From contig NZ_BMVR01000010.1 in NCBI RefSeq assembly GCF_014650815.1, positions 248,001 to 312,000 on the forward strand: a DNA stretch of 64,000 bases, in the 5' to 3' direction. Below are positions 27,601 through 37,500 of the stretch, one piece after another; position 1 is the stretch's first letter; every line of letters begins with the position of its first letter. The notes under the pieces were generated by a model. That model did no database searches. It was not told the DNA's origin and saw only the letters and a list, made by a program, of their open reading frames with translations. Origin of the DNA: Streptomyces flavofungini (GTDB lineage: Bacteria; Actinomycetota; Actinomycetes; Streptomycetales; Streptomycetaceae). Both the position numbers and the translations under genes were made by a program.

Positions 27601-30600
27601 CACCGGGACGTTGTCCCGGCGCACCGAGGCCTGGCTCGCCGACCACGTCATGCTCGGCGCCGCCCTCGTGCCCGGTACCGCCGTGGTCGAGATGGCGGTC
27701 CGCGCCGGTGCGGAGGCCGGGTGCCGCCGTCTGGTGGAGCTGACGCAGGAGGCACCGCTGATCCTGCCCGACCGGGGGGCCGTGCGGCTCCAGGTGCGGG
27801 TGGGAGTGGCGGGGGAGGACGGCCATCGGGCGGTGAGCGTGTACTCGCGCGCTGAGGACGCCCTCACGGAGGCCGCGGGGGGATCGTGGGTGTGCCACGC
27901 TCGCGGTGCGCTCGCCCCCGAGGCGGCCCCTGCCCCGGCCCGCCCCGGTGAGGCCTGGCCGCCGCCCGGCGCGGAACCCGTACCCCTCGAAGGGTTCTAC
28001 GCGCGCCTGGCCACGGCGGGCTTCGCGTACGGCCCCGCCTTCCGTGGGCTCTCGCGGGCCTGGCGGCTCGGTGCGGAGGTGTTCGCGGAGGTCGCGCTTT
28101 CCGGAGCCGCACGGTCCGGTGGTGCCGGGTACGGGCTCCATCCGGCGCTGCTCGATGCCGCGCTGCACGCGGCGCTCCTCAGCGGAGAGGGCGACGAGGG
28201 CGGGCCGGCGCAGGGGGCGGTGCGGGTGCCGTTCGCCTGGCACGAGGTGTCCTTCCACGGCGCGAGCACGCCGACCTTGCGGGTACGGCTCGCCCCGGCG
28301 GGGCCGGACGCGGTGTCCCTCGCCCTGTGGGACGAGCGCGGCGCACCCGTGGCGTCAGCCGGATCGCTGGTCACTCGTCCGGTGTCCGTCCAGCAACTCC
28401 GGGGCAGCCGGACGCGCGACACCCTGTTCCATGTCGATTGGGTCGATGGGGCTGATGGGGCTGATGGGGCTGATGGGGTCGAAGGGGCCGAGCGGACGGC
28501 CGACTTGGCCGAGCCGGTCGGCTCGGGCGCTGCGGGCGGGACCGTGCGCGATCCGTCAGCGCCGGACGTACGCACTGCCGTCCTCGGGGACCCCGTCCTG
28601 GCGGACCGGCTCGCGGCCACGGCCTACGCGGACCTCGACGCGCTCGTGGCGGCACTCCAATCCGGCGATCCCGCACCGGAGTCGGTGTTCCTCCCGTGTC
28701 ACGGCGACGAGGTGCGCGGAGCGCCGGCTGAAGCCGGAGACCGGGCCGAGGCCGAAACCCAGGCCGTGGAGCCGGCCGCCGACAGCCCGGCAGGCGCCGC
28801 CCGCGCCCTGGCCCTCGCCGTCCTCCACACGCTCCGGACCTGGCTCAAGCACCCCCGCCTGGAATCCACCCGGCTCGTCATCCTCACCCAGGGCGCCATG
28901 CCGACCTCCGCCGACGAGCACGTCACCGACCTGGCCGCCGCCGCGATCTGGGGCCTGGTGCGCGCGGCGCAGGCGGAACACCCGAACCGGTTCGTCCTCC
29001 TCGACACGGACGGCCACCCCGATTCGACGGGGGCCCTGGCCGGGGCGACGGGCGCGGACGAGCCCCAACTGGCTCTCCGCGCCGGGCGGATGCTCGTCCC
29101 ACGCCTGGCCCGTGGCGTACCGCCCGGCACCCTCGTACCCCCTGCCGGAGTACCGGAATGGCGCGTCGACCTCGCCGGTGGCGGCACCGTCGACGACCTG
29201 GTCCTCACTCCCAGCCCGGAAGCCGCCGCACCGCTCGCGCCGGGCAGGGTCCGGGTCGACGTACGCGCCGCGGGGCTCAACTTCCGGGACGTCGTCATGG
29301 CCCTCGGCATGGTGCCCGACCAGCGGGCGCTGGGCGGCGAGATCGCGGGCGTCGTCACCGAGGTGGGTCCCGGCGTGGACCAACTCTCCCCTGGAGACCG
29401 GGTGTTCGGCCTCGCGGCCGGATGTCTCGGCCCGGTCGCGGTCGTCGACCACCGCCTGATCGCGCGGATTCCCCGGGGCTGGTCGTACTCCCGGGCCGCC
29501 TCCGTCCCCGTCACGTTCCTCACCGCGTACGAAGGCCTGGTGGACCTGGCCGACGTGCGACCGGGGGACAGGGTCCTGGTGCACGCGGCGGCGGGCGGCG
29601 TCGGGATGGCCGCCGTGCAGCTCGCGCGGCATCTGGGCGCCGAGGTGTACGCGACGGCCGGCCCCGCCAAGTGGGACGCGGTACGCGCCCTCGGCATCGA
29701 CGACGCGCACCTCGCCTCCTCCCGTACGACCGACTTCGAGGAACGCTTCGCGGAGACGAGCGGCGGCCGGGGCGTCGACGTCGTACTCAACTCCCTGGTG
29801 AAGGACTTGGCGGACGCCTCCCTGCGCCTGCTGCGGCCCGGCGGCCGGTTCGTCGAGATGGGCAAGACCGACATCCGCGACGCCGACGAGGTCGCCGCCC
29901 GGTACGACGGCGTCGCCTACCGTGCGTTCGACCTGATGGACGCCGGTGCCGAGCGCGTCGCCGAGATGCTGGCGGACATCGTCGAGCTGTTCGAGCGCGG
30001 GCGGCTGCGGCCCGTCCCGGTGACGACGTGGGACGTACGACAGGCGCCCGCGGCCTTCCGCTTCCTCGCCCGGGCCCGGCACGTGGGCAAGGTCGTCCTC
30101 ACCATGCCGCCCGCGTGGAACCCCGAGGGGACGGTGCTGGTCACCGGCGCGTCCGGGGCGCTCGGCGCGGAGGTCGCCCGGCACCTGGTGCGCACCCGCG
30201 GCGTGGGACACCTCGTGCTGGCCGGACGGCAGGGGCCGGACGCGGCGGGCATGGCGGACCTCGTGGCCGAACTGACGGCGGCAGGCGCGACGTCGGTGCG
30301 GGCCGTCGCGTGCGACGTCGCCGAACGGGCCGCCGTGGCCGACCTGTTGGCGTCGGTGCCCGCCGCGCACCCGTTGACCGCCGTGGTGCACGCGGCGGGC
30401 GTGCTCGACGACGGCCTCCTGGACGCGATGACGCCCGCCCGCCTCGACACGGTCTTCCGGCCCAAGGCCGACGGCGCCTGGCACCTCCACGAGCTGACCC
30501 GGGAGCAGGACCTGGCCGCGTTCGTCGTCTACTCCTCCGCCGCGGGCACCATCGGCACCACAGGGCAGTCCAACTACGCCGCCGCCAACGCCTTTCTCGA

Positions 30601-31471
30601 TGCCCTGGCCCGGCATCGCCGTGACACCGGCCTCCCCGGCACGTCCCTGGCCTGGGGCCGCTGGGTCGGGCCCGGCGGCATGGCGGCAGGCCCGGGGCAG
30701 CCGGAACCGGCGGGTCCAGGCGGACGGCCGGGACCTGCCACGGGCCTCTCCGTCGAGGACGGCCTCGCCCTCTTCGACGAGGCCCTCGCCACCGGCCGCC
30801 CGGTGCTGGTCCCGACCCGCCTCGACCCGGCACAACTGCGTACCGCCGCCGAGAACGGCACCCTCCCCGCCCTCCTGCGCGGCCTCGTCGACGTCCCCGC
30901 GGCACCGGCGGAACCGGGCGCCGCGAACGCCCTGCGCGAACGCCTCGCCGCCCTCGGCGCCGAGGACCGGGGCGCAGCCGTACTGGAACTCGTACGCGGT
31001 CAAGTCGCCCTGGTCCTCGGCCACCTGACCGCCGGGAACGTGGACCCGCAACGCCCCTTCCAGGAGCTGGGCTTCGACTCGCTCACCGCCGTGGAGCTGC
31101 GCAACCGCCTGGGCGCGGAGACCGGCCTGACCCTGCCCACCACGCTGGTCTTCGACCGCCCGACCCCCGTCGCCCTGAGCGAGCACATCGAGGCCGCGCT
31201 CGTCTCGAAGCTGGGCTCGCCCGTCGACTCCGTGCTCGCCCGCCTCGACGCCCTGGCGACGCACCTCGCGGCGGCTCCGCTCGACGACGGCGAGCGGGAA
31301 CGCGTCGCGGACCGGCTGCGCGCGCTCGCCCAGCGGTGCGGCGAGCGGGGGCCCGCGCGCGGCGGGACGGCGGGCGCGCAGGACGACGGGACGACCGTCG
31401 CGGACGAACTCGACCTGGCGACCGACGACGAAGTCATCGACTTCATCGGCAAGGAGCTGGGCATCTCCTGA
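24662..31471 (+). CDS. norB: Type I PKS, NorB/AurB-like: module 4 (KS-AT-DH-ER-KR-ACP), malonyl-specific
   Basis: Single fully reducing module (2269 residues). Order: docking coiled coil (~5-35); KS with C206 (DTACSAS); AT with S683 in GHSVGE and HAFHSP, the malonyl-CoA signature; DH with DHVMLGAALVPG and LDAALH; ER at ~1500-1815 with NADPH-binding VLVHAAAGGVGMAAVQ; KR (LDD, SNYAAANAF); ACP with S2140 (GFDSL); C-terminal docking helix DEVIDFIGKELG. It overlaps the previous PKS by 14 bases. A malonyl-specific reducing module at this place fits the single acetate-derived, saturated position of the aureothin/spectinabilin skeleton beside the tetrahydrofuran ring. A 9-bp repeat at 28441-28475 (GAD triplets) lies in the linker before the KR structural region. 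Confidence 0.93.
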   Translation: MAAGDERLVEALRASLKEVDALRARTRELTAAAHEPVAIVAMGCRFPGGVRSAEDLWDLVATGTDAVAAFPTDRGWDTEALFDPDPDRPGRTYAVEGAFLDDAAEFDADLFGISPREAAAMDPQQRLLLETAWETFERAGVDPGALKGQPVGAFVGSVLMTSGGGTGTGDGTEGHQLTGGAASVLSGRLAYTFGLEGPAITVDTACSASLAAVHLAVQALRQRECTMALAGGAAVMSTPGIFVEFSRQRGLAADGRCKAFAASADGAGWGEGVGLVLLERLSDARRNGHPVLAVVRGSAVNQDGASNGLTAPNGPSQQRVIRQALASARLSADLVDAVEAHGTGTALGDPIEAQALLAAYGQERPADRPLWLGSIKSNLGHTQGAAGIAGLIKMVMAMRHGVLPKTLHVDEPTPHVDWSSGAVRLLTEDRDWPRTGRPRRAGVSSFGISGTNAHVIVEQAPQVPEPAPQRDDDARDGAGIAARADADADQGRTRTPQSPQPPVPLVLSARGDRALRDHTDRLTAHLRSRPDARPADVGWSLATSRAALDRRAVVWARDRDEMLAGLAALAEDRPAPGLVQGAATDGGQAFLFGGQGSQRAGMGRELADAFPVFADALDTVASHLDPHLDQPLRDVLYAAEGSPTAALLEQTSYTQPGLFAYEVALYRLLTHWGLTPGLLLGHSVGELAAAHVAGVLSLADACALVAARGRLMQDVPGSGAMVAVRATEAEILPDVTAHAADVALAAVNGPASVVVSGAESTVLELAERWRDKGRKTRRLRVSHAFHSPHMAAMLDEFGQVAGKLTFHPPRIPIVSDVTGDIATADELCSPEYWVRHARATVRFHDGMRRLFAAGARTFVEVGPSGTLTAMAQDCLAGQPPGSGAVLIAASRAGRPEPDTVRTAVSEAYAHGARVDWTRFFTGTGARRVDLPTYPFQRRRYPWTTAGTTGAADVTAAGLTGLGHPLLGASLDLADSQETVLTGTLSRRTEAWLADHVMLGAALVPGTAVVEMAVRAGAEAGCRRLVELTQEAPLILPDRGAVRLQVRVGVAGEDGHRAVSVYSRAEDALTEAAGGSWVCHARGALAPEAAPAPARPGEAWPPPGAEPVPLEGFYARLATAGFAYGPAFRGLSRAWRLGAEVFAEVALSGAARSGGAGYGLHPALLDAALHAALLSGEGDEGGPAQGAVRVPFAWHEVSFHGASTPTLRVRLAPAGPDAVSLALWDERGAPVASAGSLVTRPVSVQQLRGSRTRDTLFHVDWVDGADGADGADGVEGAERTADLAEPVGSGAAGGTVRDPSAPDVRTAVLGDPVLADRLAATAYADLDALVAALQSGDPAPESVFLPCHGDEVRGAPAEAGDRAEAETQAVEPAADSPAGAARALALAVLHTLRTWLKHPRLESTRLVILTQGAMPTSADEHVTDLAAAAIWGLVRAAQAEHPNRFVLLDTDGHPDSTGALAGATGADEPQLALRAGRMLVPRLARGVPPGTLVPPAGVPEWRVDLAGGGTVDDLVLTPSPEAAAPLAPGRVRVDVRAAGLNFRDVVMALGMVPDQRALGGEIAGVVTEVGPGVDQLSPGDRVFGLAAGCLGPVAVVDHRLIARIPRGWSYSRAASVPVTFLTAYEGLVDLADVRPGDRVLVHAAAGGVGMAAVQLARHLGAEVYATAGPAKWDAVRALGIDDAHLASSRTTDFEERFAETSGGRGVDVVLNSLVKDLADASLRLLRPGGRFVEMGKTDIRDADEVAARYDGVAYRAFDLMDAGAERVAEMLADIVELFERGRLRPVPVTTWDVRQAPAAFRFLARARHVGKVVLTMPPAWNPEGTVLVTGASGALGAEVARHLVRTRGVGHLVLAGRQGPDAAGMADLVAELTAAGATSVRAVACDVAERAAVADLLASVPAAHPLTAVVHAAGVLDDGLLDAMTPARLDTVFRPKADGAWHLHELTREQDLAAFVVYSSAAGTIGTTGQSNYAAANAFLDALARHRRDTGLPGTSLAWGRWVGPGGMAAGPGQPEPAGPGGRPGPATGLSVEDGLALFDEALATGRPVLVPTRLDPAQLRTAAENGTLPALLRGLVDVPAAPAEPGAANALRERLAALGAEDRGAAVLELVRGQVALVLGHLTAGNVDPQRPFQELGFDSLTAVELRNRLGAETGLTLPTTLVFDRPTPVALSEHIEAALVSKLGSPVDSVLARLDALATHLAAAPLDDGERERVADRLRALAQRCGERGPARGGTAGAQDDGTTVADELDLATDDEVIDFIGKELGIS

Positions 31472-31531
31472 CCCCGCGCCGGGGCCCGCGCGCGAGCGGG
31501 CCCGGCGACGTCTCGACGAGGTGGATGGCAC

Positions 31532-34500
31532 ATGGCGACGGACGACCGGATTCGGTACTACCTCAAGCGGGTCACCGCCGACCTGCACGAGACGCGCGGG
31601 CGGCTGCGGGAACTGGAGGACGCCGCCGGGGAGCCGATCGCGGTCGTCGCCATGGGCTGCCGCTTCCCCGGGGACGTCCGCTCGCCGGAGGACCTGTGGG
31701 ACCTGGTCGTCTCCGGCACGGACGCCGTCGCGCCCTTCCCCGAGGACCGGGGCTGGGACGTCGACCACCTCTACGACCCCGATCCGGACCGGCTCGGCAA
31801 GAGCTACGCCCGCGAGGGCGGCTTCCTCGCCGACGTGGCGTCCTTCGACGCGGGCCTGTTCGGCGTCAGCCCGCGCGAGGCGCTGACCCTCGACCCGCAG
31901 CAACGGCTCCTCCTGGAGGTCTCCTGGGAGACCTTCGAGCGCGCGGGCCTCCCGCCGTCCGCCCTGCGCGGCAGCCGCACCGGCGTCTTCGTCGGCACCA
32001 GCAGCCAGGAGTACGCCCTCCTGCTGCAGAGCGCCCGCGAGACCTTCGAGGGCTACTCGACGGGCTTCCTCGCCAGCGTCCTCTCGGGCCGCCTCGCCTA
32101 CACCTTCGGCCTCGAAGGCCCCGCGATCACCGTTGACACCGCGTGCTCGGCGTCCCTGACGGCACTGCACCTGGCCGCGCAGTCGCTGCGACAGGGCGAG
32201 TGCGCCCTGGCCCTCGCGGGCGGCGCTTCGGTGCTGACGACCCCGGGGATGTTCGTGGAGTTCAGCCGCCAGCGGGGGCTCGCCGTGGACGGGCGGTGCA
32301 AGGCGTTCGCGGCGTCGGCGGACGGCACGGGGTGGGGCGAGGGCGTCGGGCTCGTACTCCTTGAGCGGTTGTCGGACGCGCGGCGCAACGGGCATCCGGT
32401 GCTCGCCGTGGTGCGGGGGTCGGCGGTGAATCAGGACGGGGCGTCGAACGGTCTGACGGCACCGAACGGCCCGTCGCAGCAGCGCGTCATCCGGCAGGCG
32501 CTGGCGTCGGCCCGGCTGTCGGCGGATCTGGTGGACGTGGTGGAGGCGCACGGGACCGGTACGGCCCTCGGCGATCCGATCGAGGCGCAGGCACTGCTCG
32601 CCACGTACGGTCAAGAGCGTTCCGCCGACCGGCCGTTGTGGCTCGGCTCCCTCAAGTCCAACATCGGCCACACCCAGGCGGCGGCTGGCGTCGGCGGCGT
32701 CATCAAGACGGTGATGGCGCTGCGCCGGGGTGTCCTGCCGCCCACCCTGCACGTGGACGAGCCGACCCCGCACGTCGACTGGTCCTCGGGCGCGGTACGG
32801 CTGCTCACCGAAGCGCGCGACTGGCCGGAGCGCGACGGGCCGCGCCGGGCCGGAGTGTCGTCCTTCGGGATCAGCGGCACCAACGCCCATGTGATCCTGG
32901 AGCAGTCCGACGACGACACGTTCCCGGCGCCCGCCCCGGCACCGACCGCCCGGCCCGTGCCGCTCGGCCTCGCGGCCGACGACGTGCCCGACCACCCGGC
33001 GCGGGACGCGGTGGACGGCCCCGCACAGGTCGCGGACGGCCCCGCGCAGGACGCGCCGGACGCCCCCGCGCAGGCCCCGGCGGACAGCCCCGCACCGGCC
33101 CCCGCCCACCGCGCACCCGAACCGACCGCTCCCCTCCCGTGGTTCATCACCGCGCGAACCAGCCGCGGCCTGCGCGAGCAGGCCGCCCGCCTGCGCGACC
33201 ACGTGCACGCCCGCCCCGACCTAGCCCCGGCCGACATCGCCCACTCCCTCCTGGCCTCGCGCACCCACTTCGACCACCGTGCCGCCGTACTCGCCGACGA
33301 CCGGGACGCGTACCTCGCGGGCCTCACCGCCCTCGCCGAGGGCAGGAGCGCCCCCGGAGTCGTGGAGGGCGTCGCGCGCGACCCCGGGAAGCCGGTGTTC
33401 GTCTTCCCCGGGCAGGGTGCCCAGTGGGAGGGCATGGCGGCGGACCTGTACCGCGACTCGGCGGTCTTCCGCGCACGGCTGCGCGCGTGCGCCGAAGCCG
33501 TCGAGCCGCACGTCGACTTCTCGCTCACCGATGTCGTACGCGGCGTCGAGGGCGCGGCCTCGCTGGACCGCGTGGACGTCGTCCAGCCCGCGCTGTGGGC
33601 CATGATGGTCTCGCTGGCCGAACTGTGGCGGTCCCACGGCGTGGAACCCGGTGCCGTCGTGGGCCACTCCCAGGGTGAGATCGCCGCCGCGTGCGTCGCG
33701 GGCGCCCTGTCCCTGGAGGACGGGGCCCGGATCGTGGCACGGCGGTCCCGGCTCGTCGCCGAACGCCTGGCGGGCAGCGGGGGCATGGCGTTCCTGGCCC
33801 TGCCGGCCGACCGGGCCCGCGACCGGCTCGCGGAGTGGGGGCCACGCCTGGGCATCGCCGCGACCAACGCCCCTTCGTCCGTGGTGGTGTCGGGCGACGC
33901 CGAAGCGCTCGACGAGCTGCTGTACGCGGCCGAGCAGGAAGGGGTACGGGCGATCCGCGTCGCGGTCGACTACGCCTCGCACTCGGCGCAGGTCGAGACG
34001 CTGGAGGCCGAACTCCTCACGACGCTCGCCGACGTCACCCCGCGCACCGCCGAGATCCCGTTCCACTCGACGGTCCTCGGCGCCCAGGTCGACACCTCCG
34101 GGCTCGACGCCGCCTACTGGTACCGCAACCTGCGGGAGACGGTCCGCTTCGACCCGACCGTCCGGGACCTCCTCGCGGCCGGACACCGCACGTACGTGGA
34201 GATGAGCCCGCACCCGGTGCTCGCGGTGTCCCTGCACGAGATCATCGAAGGCGCGGCGAGCCCGGCGGGTCCGGCGAGCGCTGGGGCGCAGGGCACGGTG
34301 CTGACCTCGCTGCGGCGCGACGAGGGGCACCTCGGGCGCTTCCTCGCCTCCGTCGCGGAGGCGCACGTCCAGGGCGTCCCGGTCGACTGGTCGGCCCGCG
34401 TCGGGCCGGGGGCGCGCCTGGTGGACCTGCCGACGTACGCGTTCCAGCGCCGCCGCTACTGGCCGGACGCGCTGCCCGCCGCCGCCCAGGACCGCGAGGC

Positions 34501-37500
34501 CGACGACAGCGCGGCCTCCGTGTTCCGGCAGCGCCTCGCGGAACTGCCGGACGGCGGCAAGGAACGCCTGGTCCTGGAGACGGTGTGCGAGCACGCCGCC
34601 GCCGTCCTGAACCTCGGCTCCCCGGGGGACGTCGACGGCACACGGGCCTTCACCGACCTCGGGTTCGTCTCGCTGACGGCCATGGAACTGCGCAACCGGC
34701 TCACCACGGCCACCGGCGTCCGCCTCTCCCCGGCGGCGGTCTTCGACCACCCGACGGCCGAGAAGCTGTCCGCGCACCTCCTGGGCCGCCTGACGGGCGC
34801 GCACGAGCAGGCCGAGGAGCCGGTGGCGGCGGCGCCTGTCGCCGGGGAGCCGATCGCGATCGTCGCCATGGGCTGCCGCTACCCCGGCGACGTGACCTCG
34901 CCCGAGCAGCTGTGGGACCTGGTCGCCGCCGGCCGCGACGCGATCTCCGGCTTCCCCGCCAACCGGGGCTGGGACACGGCGAACCTGTACGACCCGGACC
35001 CGGGCAGGCCGGGGCACACCTACGTCCGCCGGGGCGGCTTCCTGCACGACGCCGACCAGTTCGACCCGCTCCTGTTCGGGATCAGCCCGCGCGAGGCCCT
35101 GGCCATGGACCCGCAGCAGCGGCTCCTCCTGGAGGTGGCCTGGGAGGTCCTGGAGCGGGCCGGGCTGGCGCCCGACGCGGTCGGCGGCAGCCGCACCGGC
35201 GTGTTCGTGGGCGTCAGCGGCCAGGACTACCTGCCCCTGTTGACCGCCGATCCGGACGGCGGCGCGGGCCACTTGATGACCGGTACGTCGACGAGCGTCG
35301 CCTCGGGCCGCATCGCCTACACCTTCGGCCTCGAAGGCCCCGCGGTGACCGTCGACACCGCCTGCTCGTCGTCCCTCGTCGCCCTCCACCTCGCCGTGCA
35401 GGCGCTGCGGCAGGGCGACTGCACGGCCGCCCTGGTGGGCGGCGCGACGATCCTCTCGACCCCGGGCGCGTTCATCGAGTTCAGCCGCCAGGGTGCCCTC
35501 GCGACCGACGGGCGGTGCAAGGCGTTCGCCGCGGAGGCCGACGGCACCGGCTGGGGCGAGGGCGTCGGCGTCCTCCTCGTCGAACCCCTGTCGGTCGCCC
35601 GCCGCGCCGGACACCCCGTCCTCGCCCTGGTCCGCTCGACCGCCCTCAACCAGGACGGGGCGAGCAACGGCCTGTCCGCCCCCAACGGACTCGCCCAGCA
35701 GCGCGTCATCCGGCAGGCCCTGGCCCAGGCCGGCCTCACCGCCCGGGACGTGGACGCCGTCGAGGCCCACGGCACGGGCACCACCCTCGGCGACCCCATC
35801 GAGGCGGAGGCCCTGCTCGCCACCTACGGCCAGGGGCGGCCCGCGCACGCCCCCCTGTGGCTCGGTTCGCTGAAGTCCAACGTCGGCCACACCGCCGCCG
35901 CGGCCGGGGTCGGCGGCATCATCAAGACGGTGCTGGCGCTGGACCGCGCGGTACTGCCGCCCACCCTGCACGTGGACGAGCCGACCCCGCACGTGGACTG
36001 GTCGGCGGGCGCGGTGGAACTCCTCACCGAGGCCCGCCCGTGGCCGGACACGGGCCGGGCACGCCGGGCCGGGGTCTCGTCGTTCGGGATCAGCGGGACC
36101 AACGCGCATGTGGTGCTGGAGCAGGCGCCGGCGGACGGGGGCGCGGCGGCGGAGCGGGCACCCGCCCCCCGCACCGCCCTGCCCAGGACACCCTGGCTCC
36201 TTTCGGGCGGCACCGAGGAAGCCCTGCGGGCACAGGCCGAGCGGCTGCGCCGGTACGTCGAGGAGCGCACCGGTCTCGTACCGGCCGACGTCGCGCGCTC
36301 CCTGGCGTCGGCCCGGGCGGGCCTGGAGCACCGTGCCGTGGTCCTCGGCCAGGACCGGGAGACGCTGCTCGCGGGGCTGTCGCGGGTGGCGGGGGGCGAG
36401 GGCGCGCCGGACGTGGTCCTCGGGTCGGCCCGGGGGCGCGAGCGGGTGGCGTTCCTGTTCTCCGGTCTGCTTCCCGATCCGGCCGGGGGAGAGCACGGCG
36501 AACAGGGCGGTCTCGTACGGGAGTTGTCCGAGCATGCGCCGGTGTACGCCTCGGCCCTCGATGAAGCCGGTGCCGCCGTCGCGGCGCGGCTGGGCCGCCC
36601 CTGGAGCGAGGTCCTGCCCCCGGACGGCGGAGCGCCGCAGGACCCGGTGCTTGCCCGCGCCGCGCGGTTCGCCGGGGAAGTCGCGCTGTTCCGGCTCCTC
36701 GAACACTGGGGCGTCCGCCCCGCGTTCCTCCTCGGCCACGCCGTCGGCGAGGTGACCGCGGCGCACTGCGCGGGGGTGCTGTCGCTGGCCGACGCGGCGG
36801 CGCTCGCGGTCGCTCTCGTACGGGAAACGCAGGCCGGGGCACAGGCCGACGCGGGGGACGCCGTCCGGCGTACCGTCAAGGACCTGACGTTCCGCCCGCC
36901 GACGACGCCCCTCGTCGCCGCCCGCACCGGCCGCCCGGTCGCGTACGAGGAACTGTCCGCCCCGGACCACTGGGTGCGCCTGGCCCAGGAGGACGCCCCG
37001 CCCGCGGCCGCCGTGGAGTGGCTCGACTCCCAAGGAGTTCGCACCTGCCTCCAGTTGGGCCCCGACGCCGCACTGGCCGCGCTCGGCGGCCAGGAGTACG
37101 GCACCGACCTGGGCGCCCTGCTCATCGCGCTGGCCCGACTGCACGTCACGGGCGTCCCGGTGGACTGGGGCAGGATGCTCGCCGACTGCGGCGCGCGCCT
37201 GGTGGACCTGCCCACGTACGCCTTCCAGCACCAGCGGTACTGGCCCGAGGGCGCCGGGCTGCCCATCGGCGCGGCCGGGCGGCCCGTCGCGCCCGGCGCG
37301 GCGCGGGCCGACCAGGGACGCCAGGTCAGGGAACGCCTCGCGGCGGCGGCCGGCGAGGAGCGGGCCGACCTGGTCGCCGCCCTCGTCCGCACGCACGTCG
37401 CGGCGGTGCTGCGGCTCGCGGACCCGGACACCGTCGACGACGAACGGCCGCTCCCCGAGCTCGGGTTCGACTCGCTGACGGCCGTGGACCTGCGCAACCG

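Noticed and set aside
25440..32650. Near-identical KS segments of NorB and NorC as a duplication or assembly artefact
   Set aside because: The proteins are nearly identical over ~120 residues, but the DNA differs at many third codon positions, so this is normal PKS homology and not a recent copy.
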